Translations under genes and position numbers: made by a program | Assembly: GCA_951213105.1 (NCBI GenBank) | Contig: OX578137.1 | Span: 77,420,604 to 77,484,603, forward strand | From: Amaurobius ferox | Taxonomy: Eukaryota > Arthropoda > Arachnida > Araneae > Amaurobiidae | Length of the DNA: 64,000 nucleotides | Direction: 5' to 3' | Notes under the pieces: model-generated | Databases searched by the model: none | Told to the model about the DNA's origin: nothing | Seen by the model: the letters and a program-made list of their open reading frames with translations, nothing else | Shown here: positions 22,373 to 33,022 of the stretch, one piece after another | How the letters are laid out: each line of letters opens with the position of its first letter | How positions within the stretch are numbered: position 1 is the first letter of the stretch

Positions 22373-23417
22373 TTATTTTCAAATGTCATTTTATAAAGCT
22401 GTTTCAAACTCAATTTATGAGAATAACAAATATCTGCAGATGACGCGACAAAACAACTCCGTTGGAACTTGGGGACGAATTTAAAAGTATCAATCCGTCA
22501 TTATCAATCACAGTTTGAAGTCTTGTTGGTGTTTATTATCACATAATTTTATAATTTGTTATTGTTTTATATGAATATTTTTTATTGTAAATTATTACAT
22601 TTTGTGGGCACTTTCAACTTACAGTAGCTCCGGAATTATTAATCGGCAGTAACATTAGATCCCATTTAAAACAATACAAGTTTGCACCCTTCAATACTGT
22701 AGCAGAATTACGTTGATTAGGTTGCATCTATACAACACTCCTTATACAAAGTTTTTATTAAAACTGTGTAAAAATAAATGCCCGTTTTCTTAAATAAAGA
22801 TTAACTTACAATTAATATAACTTTTTCAAATAAGTCATTTTTAAAACTAATATACGACCTCTAAAGTCATCTTAATGCTGAATATTTAAACATTTTGAAA
22901 GAACTAGTGGGAGGAAACACCTAGAATTTTATATAAACATATAAAAAGTCTCTGTGAATCGATTTTTATCAAAACTTGTCCAGGTTTGTATTTATATTTT
23001 TTCGATTATTGATTTCATAATTAATATTTCATACAATCAATTCATTCTACAAAAATAAAAATCACGTAAATGTGTTTGGGTTGTTTAGTAGTAAAGTCTG
23101 TCTAAAAGATTTCTAGATTTGGCGAGTTTTCGCTTGTCCTTATATTTTTTTCGCACATTGTATGAGTAAGTCACTCCAAACAAGTGAAACATAGGCCGGG
23201 AAAATGGGGAACGGAAGCTCACGTTGATATTTAACATGTAGATATTAAAACTAGCGGAATATGAGGTTCAGCGTATAAGCTACGACATTCCTCCCGGCTC
23301 TGAAATCAAATTTTAATAAAAACCTGAAATATATAAGGTATTAACTGTGAATCATAAAATAAAAGCATACAAATATTCACAACATAAAATATATGTAGAA
23401 CAGTTTGCAAGGAAGTT
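22373..23417. other. No recognisable feature
   Basis: AT-rich DNA. The part next to 23417 may be 3' non-coding sequence of the BEL/Pao remnant. No LTR was found. Confidence 0.35.
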
Positions 23418-24500
23418 AAAAACAAAGTCCAATGGATAATATGCAAATTTCGACCTCTTGATATGACCAGATTTAGTTTTCTCAAATACAACACGAATAC
23501 TACCATCGTTACCTGGAGTGATCTGTTGTTCCATTCGAATAAGTAACCCTTTACATGTGGTAAGTTTTCTTTCTTTATGAGAACTAAAGTGCCTTTTTGC
23601 ACATTGTCCTTTCGAAGACTTCGCTCTTTGTCACAAATTATTTAAGTAATCAATCTGCAAGTGTTTTCAAATTGAATGTACAATTTTTGTTGTTCTTGGC
23701 TATCGATAGAGTTTGTTGTTATCCGTCATAGAAGGATTAGATTCGACTGCCGAGTCTATGGTTCTGCAATTAAAAGTGTTCCAGTGTAAGAACCTCATAC
23801 TCAGTAATACCATTAGCCAAGGAAGTCGGCGCTCTTGAATTGAGAATGCCTTCGATTTGGGAAGGTAATGTGGTAAATTCTTCATATGTGAGTTTAAACA
23901 TTTTATCTCGCGTTTTAAAAGCTGTTTGAATGATTTAACTGCTGCTTCCCACAACCCACTAAAAACTGTAGAACCAGGTAGGGGAATGAATTTTTAAATC
24001 GATTCTTGATAATTATCAAGTTCCTTACTGATATGGCTTGTAATCGAATGTAGTCGTTTTATTCCCGAATTAGCTCCAAAGATAGTTCCGTGGTCGATAC
24101 AAATTGTCGATTTTTTGACACGTCACAAAAAGAAGCGTTGCAAATTTGCAATAAATGTCAATGAAGTTATATCTGACACAACTGCAAAATGAATGATCTT
24201 TGTCACAAAATACACACACTTTGTCACAAATACACACACTTTGTCACAAATACACACACTTTGTCACAATACATTTAAAAAAAAATGCCATTTTTATATT
24301 TTATGTAAAATGGACAGCAAAATCGACACCGTTTAATTCAGATGATGCTTCTGTATTTAACTTTTTCGCTGGAAGAGATTTCATTGTTTGTCTTTCACAA
24401 ATGGGTTTACTGCGGAATTAAACAATGCAGTTATGCACAACCTTTCTTGTCATGTTTCTGCCATTTAATGTCCCAAACTTCTATTGAACACAGTGTGTGA
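23418..24500 (-). pseudogene. BEL/Pao retrotransposon integrase and C-terminal region, broken
   Basis: Minus-strand remnant of a BEL/Pao Pol. In order: zinc-binding region (KFGTLNGRNMTRKVVHNC, near 24470-24410); MKSLPAKKL and GVDFAVHF with the first integrase Asp (near 24330); a 20-bp tandem repeat (24199-24270); HFAVVSDITSLTFIANLQRF (near 24190-24130); CIDHGTIFGANSG with the second Asp (near 24090; His where the family usually has Asn); IPLPGSTVFSGLWEAAVKS with the catalytic Glu in WEAAV (near 23950); LTYEEFTTLPSQIEGILNSR (near 23880); and the C-terminal domain (KGTLVLIKKENLP, then IKRSKFAYYPLDFV, ending about 23420). Multiple frameshifts and stops. RT, RNase H, gag and LTRs were not seen. 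Confidence 0.82.
24199..24270 (-). repeat. 20-bp minisatellite inside the integrase pseudogene
   Basis: About 3.6 units of GTGACAAAGTGTGTGTATTT (minus strand). One unit translates as VCVFVTK, which fits the position just before HFAVVSD in the integrase, so the array grew from coding sequence. Twenty bases is not a multiple of three. Confidence 0.9.
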
Positions 24501-25999
24501 TTTTTGAAAACCGAGTTTCAAATTTTTCAAATGAAAGTGCTCAAACATTAATTGTATTGGGATATGATCAAATTCTGACTATTAAATTTACTTTTAAGCT
24601 AATTCGAATTAAAAAAATCTAAAATGGTGTTTTTGTTTACGGGGGTTGAGGTACGTCTGTACCAAATTTCATGGCTGTGGGTAGCTAAGATTATTCGTTA
24701 CAGAAGACGTGAACAGACAAACATCTTTTATTATTACACATTGGAGTTAATTTTTATATATTCATAAATTTAACCATATTTTCGATACAACAAGTAAAAA
24801 TTGTTTGCATTGTTATCTATTAGTTTCGGAGATATAATCCTTCAAAATGTTTATACTTTTCGGAATGCTCCGATTTCAGCTAGAGATGCTCCAAAAGACA
24901 GATTTTATTTACATTAAAAAGTGAATAAATATTTTTATCTGGAAACATTCTTTCAGCTATATTTAAATGCATTTTATGCACTCAGAATCAAACACAATGA
25001 ATAAAAAATTCCGTTGGATATTCAAGAATTTTCCCCTTGTTTCATAATAAATTTGTATTCATGGCTGAAAGATGAAAAATTGTTGTAAAGTTTACTCTAA
25101 GGTATAAAAATAACGCAGTGGGGATCTTTTGAAAGTAAAATCCACAGGAATTGAAGAATAAGAAACATTTTAACAGGCAAAAATAGCCTTTTTCTATGGA
25201 AATTATTTAACACAAAAAGATTTTCTCCTATAAAGTCAGATTTTTGTGCTCAAAAGAGCGGTGTTCAAGTAAATATAAAATCTTAACGTTTAAGATAATT
25301 GCACGTTTTGAAGACAGTGTTTATATAAATGATGCGTTGTAAAGATGAAATTTATTTCAGTGGAGAATTATGAAACATTTCGTAATCTCAATATTGTGTA
25401 TTTGATATCTACATAAAATGTTTGAGCAATATCCTACCACATCTATTTATTTTAAACTCCTAAAACTAAAAATAATTATTTGCCTTCTAGATTCGCAGAT
25501 TCCATAAAACTAACTTTATAAATCCGTATACAAATGAATGCTTTAATTACTATTAATTGCAAGTATTATTGGGATTCGTCCTAGGTGTTTGAAGTTTAGA
25601 TTTTTTTTTATTTCATCCAATGTAAAACTTTGCCTTTTATGGACTATCTGGAACGACTGGTTTCTGGCGAGATTGACATGATCGCTCGCTTGCGCAACCG
25701 TACTTCTGGAATTGCAATCTGAAACAATTCCTTGCTTTCATTTCATTAGTTGGAATTTCTGTTTCTTAACTACGAAATGCACCAGTGTTACCCGGGAGTT
25801 AAAAATAATTGGTTTTAGTTTTAGCAAGTTTCAATAGATGGCGTCACTAATCCAATTGGCTGCATTTCGACGATTTCTGCAGAAATCTGACATATGTAGC
25901 TTTTCGGAGTTTCTTAGTTTGAGGTAAATAAAGGAATTTTAGTTTAGGTAAATAAAGGAATTTTAGTTTGAGGTAAATAGAGAAATTGATAAGGAAATC
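24501..25999. other. Mostly unassigned; contains one diverged dispersed repeat
   Basis: The stretch 25060-25430 resembles 33380-33712 (AAGTTTACTC, AACGCAG, AAAATCCA.GGAATTGAAGAA, AAAAATAGCC in the same order), so it is an old dispersed repeat of about 350 bp. No coding motif is recognised elsewhere in the stretch. Confidence 0.45.
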
Positions 26000-26860
26000 G
26001 AAATGTAGATAAAGGAATCGAAGTTGATGTCGTTTATACAAAATCTGATGTAGGTAACATATGACTATTCCAGTATAATGCAATAAATTTACTTTTTTCA
26101 TACCGAAATATTGGTATACCAGATCTAGAGCACAGTATTTTTGGCATTGAATAATACTACGCAATTGAAATTGAGCTTTTTAGAGGACATATTAGAATAA
26201 CTTATTTATACTCACGTCCGAAATCTCCATTTAAACACAATTAACTGTTAATGAATATTCCTTTAAATAAGTGACTTTTGGCGTTAAAATACAAATCGAC
26301 TACATGAAGTACCACCTTTCGTGAATGAAATGACCTAGATCTACGAGAAGGATGTTAACAGATTTGCTGCATAATACGAGTATTGCATATGGAAAGTGAA
26401 TATATTCGATCGTACTTATATGTTACCATACTTTTCACTTGCTTTTTAAATTTTATGTACTTTTTTAATATATTTATTTTAAAACCTACAATATCTCGAG
26501 AACGGTTCATGCTAGCGTTCTAAAATTAATGTCATTCGTATTGTGATGGAAAATTATGTCAAAAATTATTTTTAATTATCAATATTAAAGGTTATGGTTT
26601 TTTAGAGGTTTTCAAAAATTCATTCGAATGTTGGGGCCTTATAAGCATTCGATTACGCTTAAGTTCAATGGGATTCTACTATTCACTGATCATAATAATC
26701 GTAACAAATTATTTTCAAAACACTTCATTCGATAGTGAGGTATCGCATCCACAGACTCACAGACATACTAATATATATACATACATACACACATGCATAC
26801 ACATACATGCACACATGCATACACATACATACACACAACTATCACCCCAAAAAACGTAAT
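26000..26860 (+). repeat. Composite dispersed repeat with a CA microsatellite, copy 1
   Basis: Shares ordered blocks with 62380-63262: AAAATCTGATGT.GG.AACA.ATGACT; TGAATG.AATGA.CTAGATC.ACGAGAA; TCGNGAAC.GTTC.TGCTAGC.TTCTAAA; and a CA-rich microsatellite followed by .ATCACC.CAAAAA. The copies are clearly diverged. Non-coding; the ORFs over the microsatellite (26668-26960) are artefacts. Confidence 0.65.
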
Positions 26861-26989
26861 AATAAGAAACTACTCGTTGAAAAAATAAGAAAATACTTGT
26901 TGTGAAGCTAACTTTAATACATTGTGAGCATATGAACAGATAATTGTATTCTGTTTTCATACAGTCATTATGCGTACATGGATTAGATT

Positions 26990-27200
26990 AGTGGTTCCTA
27001 AAGTAGGGTTTGCGGATCCCTCGGGACGACATTTAAAGGGGCCCGCGAACGAAAGGTGTATGTTATAACTAATAAAATTTTGGTTAAATCTTGCTTTTTT
27101 TAATTTAAAGTAATTGAAAAGTCTTTAAAATTAATACGAAATCAATTAATCAAGCGACTACCATATTTAACAATAATTTTTGGCATATAAATTTAAAGTA
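26990..27200 (+). repeat. hAT-like non-autonomous repeat, diverged
   Basis: Begins TAGTGGTTCCTAAAGTAGGG and TTTGCGGATCCCTCGGGA, close to the end sequence common to many hAT/MITE families (CAGTGGTTC..). A second, more diverged copy is at 29740-29940 (AAATC..GG.T.AG, AATCAAT.AATCAA.C.GTTAAGCG, ACCATTTAA blocks). No transposase. Confidence 0.45.
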
Positions 27201-27556
27201 TACATTTGTCGATGATTTAGTCAATGTTGCTTGAATAGTAGATATCCATATTATTCGAATTAAACTATTATTTTAATTAGCTGCTGCCTTATTAGACAGC
27301 TTTTTGGATTACATACATCGCTATGACTGTAAGTTTTCAAACAAAATGAATTTTTTATGTAAAATGCAATTTTTTAATATTATCGATGTATTGAAAAATA
27401 TACAAAAATATTCTGTTTTAATATTTCTCTACACCATACTTTGCAGGGTTATAAAATTATGTTATACATTTTGTGTTAAACTAAGGTTTGTCCAAATGGC
27501 TGCCGTGAAAAAAATTCTTATCACTTGTTAAGCTATAAATAAAATGAAATAAAATT

Positions 27557-27689
27557 TTGACTGGAAATGGCAGATTTTGTGCCAATATGACATCCCCACC
27601 GAAAAGTTGTTTCAATTTCTGCATTTTTACTTTAGCTCCGGCGGAATAGTGATTTAGTATAAAAGCTGTGCTTAAAAAATTTTCCCTTC
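27557..27689 (+). repeat. 133-bp dispersed repeat, copy 1
   Basis: Nearly identical to 29498-29620. Both run from GACTGGAAATGGCAGATTTT through CATCCCCACCGAAAAG and TTTAGCTCCGGC to AAAGCTGTGCTTAAAAA, differing at only a few positions. High identity against diverged flanks suggests a young duplication or transposition. No terminal motifs identified. Confidence 0.85.
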
Positions 27690-27756
27690 CCCTTTCATAT
27701 TTATCTACGATATTTATCTACGATACTCGTATATAAATAAAATTGAAAATCTGTTT

Positions 27757-28055
27757 GTCTGTTTCTCCCGTCATCACGGGAGAACGGCTAAACCGAATTT
27801 GGGGGAATTTTGTGGGTAGCATGGAAATAGTCCCACTTAAAATTTAGTCCATGTTTAGAGTTTCTACTATCAGTGGTTCTCGAGCTACTAGTAAAAAACG
27901 AAATTTTCGTTTGTCTCATCATCACGGGAGAACGGCTGAAATGAATTTAATGAAATTTTGTGGATAGCCTTGAAATAGCCCCCGATAAATTTAGCCTAAG
28001 TTTCGAGTATCTAAGACCAGGGGTTATCGAGATATTAATGAAAAACGAAACTTTT
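27757..28055 (+). repeat. Two-copy tandem repeat, period 148 bp
   Basis: CACGGGAGAACGGCT occurs at 27775 and 27923, each followed by GAATTT..GGAATTTTGTGG.TAGC..GAAATAG and later by a sentence of shared blocks (TTTAG.CTAGTTT, AAAAACGAAA). Related to a motif widespread in invertebrate repeats. Non-coding. Confidence 0.7.
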
Positions 28056-28540
28056 TCCTAGGAGTTCTACTCTCTATCTCCGTGGTTTATCCAAACGAAA
28101 AGCTTGAAAATCGTTTCAAAGCGAATTAAAACTTTATCTCTGAGTTTGATGGTAGATTTTTTGCGCTAATTCGTCACTTTCTGAAAACATGAATTGTTTG
28201 AAACTTGATTTAAATGGGAAATCTATCTCCATGGTTTATGTTTCACAAGCTTTTACTGAACAATGAAAAGTATAAAGAAATCAAAATGGTTATTTAATTT
28301 CGCAGTTTATGAGGAAGATTCTATCTTATATCATGTTTCTCAGAAATGCAATTAAACTAAATCTGTCTGTTAATTTTAATTATTATTTTTCAATTTGAAT
28401 AATTAATAAATGGATATCAAAATATATTTTAGAAAAGAACGATTTGATATTTCTTATAGAATTTTTGACTGGATAATATCAATTACGGTCTTCAGGTTTA
28501 AACGTTATTATTATTGATATTTTCGGGAATTATTGATTCA

Positions 28541-28890
28541 GGGATTATTGATATTTTCAAGTTATTGTGCAATTGTTTTATTATGACAAAAATTGTTTAA
28601 ACTCATATATTGTACATTGTAAGAGTAATATTCTACAAATACACGGGTATATCTTCTAATCTACGAGAATATAAGTAGTACAGGTAAATTGGCATATGTT
28701 TTGATATATATTGGCATGTATTGGAATCAATTACGCCCTTCTGGTATAAAGAGTACGGGGATTATTGATATCTTCAATTTATTACGCCATCTCTTTTATT
28801 TTGGCAAAGATTTTTGAGACTCATATTGTAATATGGGTAATCTACACTGGCATATTTTCTAATCTGCGGCAATATAAGTAGTATGGGGTT
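28541..28890 (+). repeat. Diverged tandem duplication, period 217 bp
   Basis: GGGATTATTGATAT is at 28541 and 28758. Downstream blocks align (TTTTATT.TG.CAAA.ATT, ACTCATAT, TTCTAATCT.CG, AATATAAGTAGTA). Several indels show age. Non-coding. Confidence 0.7.
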
Positions 28891-29447
28891 GCATACATTG
28901 ATTCAATTCCTTTTTTTTTGTAAATTTGCTTACAAAAGGGGCCAGTATGTTTTATTCTTCAGATCTGCCCGTGAAGATAATTTTGCATAGTGAGAACAGA
29001 TATTGTTAAATTTCTCTTTAGCAGCGATAAACTTAATATTTTAGCAGAATTTGCACATGATTGCAAATTATAAGTTTCTTTATATTATATACTCCGTAGG
29101 AAGAACGGGTATGCTGCTAGTTGCAAATAAAAATTGTTTCAGTGCCACATAAAAACAAAGAATGTGAAAAATGAGAACTGTCAAATGTGGGCGTGGCTAT
29201 TCATACATGTCCCGGCTATTCACAATTAAATCTAGATATTTTCTAAATAATGTTTGTCCTGACAATCATACCTGCACACACATGCATACACATTTAGGCT
29301 GACATAAATCCATCTAGATAAGTATGCGTGTGTGTGTGCCTATATCTGAAAGTGTTTGAACATTGTTCAGGAGGTTTAAAATATAACCTTTAAAATAATG
29401 AATTCAAATATCCAGGGAAACCTATACTCTATTTTATAGTAGTGACT

Positions 29448-29497
29448 CTTAAAGTATGGTTTACCGGCTTTGTATCCGGTTAAACCATACTTTAAAC
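29448..29497. repeat. Hairpin: inverted repeat TTAAAGTATGGTTT / AAACCATACTTTAA
   Basis: Fourteen-base arms with an inner CCGG/CCGG pairing around TTTGTAT. Related single arms recur at 29637 and 29691 (TAAAGTATGGTTTACCGG), suggesting the terminus of a foldback or hAT-like MITE. The 29498-29620 repeat sits directly next to it. Confidence 0.7.
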
Positions 29498-29620
29498 TTT
29501 GACTGGAAATGGCAGATTTTGTGCCAATATGACATCCCCACCGAAAAGTTGTTTCAATTTCTGCATTTTTACTTTAGCTCCGGCAGAACAGTGATTTAGT
29601 ATAAAAGCTGTGCTTAAAAA
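29498..29620 (+). repeat. 133-bp dispersed repeat, copy 2
   Basis: Second copy of the 27557-27689 repeat. Differences noted include GGCAGAACAG here against GGCGGAATAG there. It lies within a region of AAAGTATGG/CCATACTTT foldback motifs. Confidence 0.85.
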
Positions 29621-29690
29621 GTTCCCCTTTAAACTCCTAAAGTATGGTTTAAAGCTCCTTAAAGCCCCTTAAGTTTAATTCTCCTTAAAG

Positions 29691-29940
29691 CTAATAAAGT
29701 ATGGTTTACCGGACCTTTAGTGTATGTCCCGGTCTTGTAGCCGGGACAAACTCTAAGGGGTCTTGTAGTCTAAGCCTTGTACTCTAAGGGGATCCGTAAA
29801 TAAGTAATACATTGTTTGTTAAATCTGGTTTCGGTTAGTTAAAACTTATTGAAAACTCTTTCAAATCAATATAAATCAATCAGTTAAGCGGTAACCATTT
29901 AAAAAACCGTTTGCCGGTATACTTTAAACTAACCACTGCC
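29691..29940 (+). repeat. hAT-like repeat, second diverged copy
   Basis: Starts TAAAGTATGGTTTACCGGAC and shares interior blocks with 26990-27200. Contains a GTCCCGG..CCGGGAC hairpin near 29728-29749. Non-coding. Confidence 0.4.
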
Positions 29941-30563
29941 TTATACCAGAAGAAGAAGATTTTGGGGTAGTTCTTTTATGGGATACATGCTTAAAATTAC
30001 GGTTCACACAGTTATCATTAGCTTAGTTTTGGTTAAATGATGTGAATGAAAATCTTGGCTTTACAAGGAGATCGTTGGTATGTTTAACTTCATTTCCAAC
30101 CACCCACTTGAGTGAAATGACTTTCTTCCAGCTCACTTGTGTGAAATCTAAGTTGAGGAATAGATTGTAAGCTGAGAATGTCTTTAAATGAAATTATCAT
30201 TAATTGAACCACACATTGCTGCTCTAATTTCTAAAAACCAGCATCATTCTTTGCATTCATTATATTCTTCATCGCAATCTTTACATTAATCTGTGTTTAT
30301 TGTCCTTAGCAGTGTAGTGTTGCTGGCTTAAAGTTTTACAATGTTCATAGATGCATTTTATGCACATTTCTTAAACTGATAATTCTAAAGTCTTGATCTT
30401 AATAAATATCGATCTTAATTACAAACTAAATTTTTATTTTGTTGCATTTATAATTAGCATGTTAAAATATATACGAATGTAATTAAAAAATTAATTGCAA
30501 TATTATTTTTACATTCTAAATATACAAGTTTATACAAAGTTTATAGTTTATTTTTTAACAATC
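29941..30563. other. No recognisable feature
   Basis: AT-rich DNA between repeats. No motif recognised. Confidence 0.4.
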
Positions 30564-30850
30564 ACCCATTACTGCGACACTATTTTTGTAGCGGTCTATG
30601 CTTCCGGATTGCCTCTTAGAAAACATTTTCTGGATGGTCATTGATCCAGTCGCTCACCTCCCGTCATGACCTCCTCATAGTTGCTGAACATGCGGATGCG
30701 GCCATGCAGCCTTTTTAGAGTGATCTATCTGAACAGGTGACACATACAGCTGTTTCCAAATTAAGTTAACATTCTTCGATGAATTTCAGCAGGTTTGATT
30801 CCTACGAAAATTAGACTACAGAGAACTGTTTCTCATCTATGCAATTAACT
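30564..30850 (-). pseudogene. mariner-family transposase relic missing its catalytic core
   Basis: Minus strand. GIKPAEIHRRMLT, a stop, then FGNSCM (about 30820-30745) matches the N-terminal helix-turn-helix of mariner/SETMAR-type transposases (usual form: KPAEIHRRML..YG..CMS). Less than 30 codons later LKRLHGRIRMFSNYEEV (about 30718-30670) matches the C-terminal LKKHLGGRRF..EEV block, and after a frameshift SIDRYKNSVAVMGD (about 30610-30575) matches the terminal RW.KC....GDY block. The whole DDD catalytic domain, about 200 residues, is absent, as in internally deleted mariner derivatives. Stops and frameshifts confirm it is dead. Terminal inverted repeats were not identified. Confidence 0.62.
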
Positions 30851-31718
30851 AGTGGATCATTCATCTTTACAAGGTATTGATTCAACACAGCTAATACTAG
30901 GGCCCCGAGCAACACAACATCACACTTGCCTGTGACGTGCTCATAGATATTACATGCAGTTTACCTCTATCTACAATAATGGACGTGATGTATTAGAATT
31001 GCCTTTATGTTAAGAAATAAACTCGTTCGTATATATATGTCCTATTTCAATATATGATATCAAGAAGTAATAAAGGAAACTAAATCTACTCTGCTTAATT
31101 ATTTGGAGCTAGAATTTCGATTTTGGTTCAGTTCGTTCCGTCCCATCTTCTAAGTCAATCGATAAATTTTATATTTCGAAAATGCAAATTAGGGGGGAAT
31201 TCCGAAGGGTAATTAAAAAGTATTAAAATTATTCAATATTTCAATACTAACTAGAATTTTAATTTTAATCATATTTGATCCGACTTAGCTCTCAGATCAG
31301 TTGAAAAATCGAAAATTTCAGAAATGTGACTGACACTGAGGGCTGACCATCCAAAAGAATTTAAAAAAAAAAACTTACCTCACTTTGCCTCTCCTAAATA
31401 GTAAAAACACAATTTGATATCCTTTTTCTGCCAACAATTATAACTAACTTAGCCATTTCGAACGCGTAATGTGCGGGTGGAAATGGTTAGTAAAGATGGG
31501 AGTAGAACTTTGACAATTTATTTTAGATATCGATTTATTTGAATTCAAATCATTGGTTTTATAATAATATTTTTAGTTTCTAAATATTAACAATTTATAT
31601 CAGATGGACTATATGATTTAGAGATAACTTACGGTTTATATTATACCTCTGCAGTTAGGTTTGCCGCAAGTATATATTTTCATGCGTAAATTTCAAGTTG
31701 GTTCTCCATATTTTTTAT
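30851..31718. other. No recognisable feature
   Basis: AT-rich sequence upstream of the reversed HINE-like copy. Nothing supported. Confidence 0.4.
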
Positions 31719-33022
31719 TAACACTTTACAACAAAGTTGAAAAGTGTTTATGACTTTGTTCATTCTGTCTGTCTGTCTGTCTGTCTGTCCGTTAGCACGA
31801 TAACTGCCGTAAAAATGACTTAATTAAAATGAAATTTTAGTATGTTGTTCAGACGGTCTATAGGACCTATGGGAATATAAATGAATAATATCACCCAATT
31901 AGTTTTGGATTGAACCCGGGTTGAAAAAATGGAATACATTGAGCCCTATGGGACCTAATTTTTCAAGCATTTTTTAAGCGGATTTAAAATTCACAAATTG
32001 CTTCGAAAATTTTAGGCAATATTCAAATTGTTCCATAAAATATATAAAAAAAAAATTCAGCGAAATATATTCAGTAGTTTTTTAAATAAAAATTAAAATA
32101 ATAATAACACCTCTTATATGAAGCGATCACGTGTCCATGATATGAAATGATCACATGACCCACTTCAAAATGATATATGGCATCCATCTTGTGTCAAAAT
32201 CGTGATTTTTAAAGTTCTTTTTAATTCATATTGAGTGTTTTTTCCGTCCTAAAACTACTTTATTTTTGCCTAAATTCTGTGCATCTACATACTAAAACAA
32301 CGCAATGACAATATATTTCAGTTTAAATGCTCATCCAAATATGATTATTTCTACTATTAAGCCTATTTTTCACCTATGTAAAATGTAAACAGCAAAATAT
32401 ATAGAATGAGTTGTATTAGAATCGCTGTAATTCTTTAACACAAAATAATTTAGTCCATGGAGTCTGCTTAGCTGATATGAATGAAATATTCATTGATATT
32501 AGAAAGAGAAGGACGATATTTTTCGCTGAAGTTTTACGCATAGAAATTACTTACTTGTAGCTCAATGGTCTTAATTTTTAAATAAAATAAATTATTATAG
32601 TATTTTGATGAATGACATGAATGGGGGAATTAATTATGAATGAAATGTTGCTTTTATAGAGAGAGCCAGGCGTGTTATTTTTATGACGTCATTTGAATGA
32701 ATTTCAGTTGTTTTCGATGAAGTTTTCAAATATAATAAATTATCGTAGTATTATGATAATTCTAAAATTATTACCGAGAAATGTATCACATTTTAGAGAT
32801 ATTTAAACCAGGCAATTTATACTTTAATGCCGTCATTTGAATGAAGTTAATTTTTTTCGATGAAGGTTTAAGTTTTCAAATATAATAAATTAATGTAGTA
32901 TTGTGATAAGTTTTAAAATATTATCGAGGAATGTATTGCATTTTAGACATGTTTAAATAAAATTGCATTGAAGTTGGAAAGTGTTTCATAATCAATGCTT
33001 TAAGCATGATTGATCTTTCTTG
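31719..33022 (-). mobile_element. HINE/DINE-1-like repeat, copy B (reversed)
   Basis: Full-length minus-strand copy. The terminal hairpin (AACACTTT..AAAGTGTT) is at 31720-31748, the GTCT microsatellite at about 31768-31793, GACGTCAT modules near 32684 and 32826, and the 5' terminus ACAAGAAAGATCAATCATG ends at 33022. About 1.3 kb like copy A, with scattered substitutions. Non-coding. Confidence 0.72.

Noticed and set aside
24199..24270. CRISPR-like array (20-bp repeats)
   Set aside because: Units are directly adjacent with no spacers, and they derive from integrase codons in a eukaryotic retroelement.
26668..26960. ORFs over CA/TG-rich DNA (also 36882-37076 and 39865-40125)
   Set aside because: Microsatellite translation products (His-Thr or Ile-Tyr runs).
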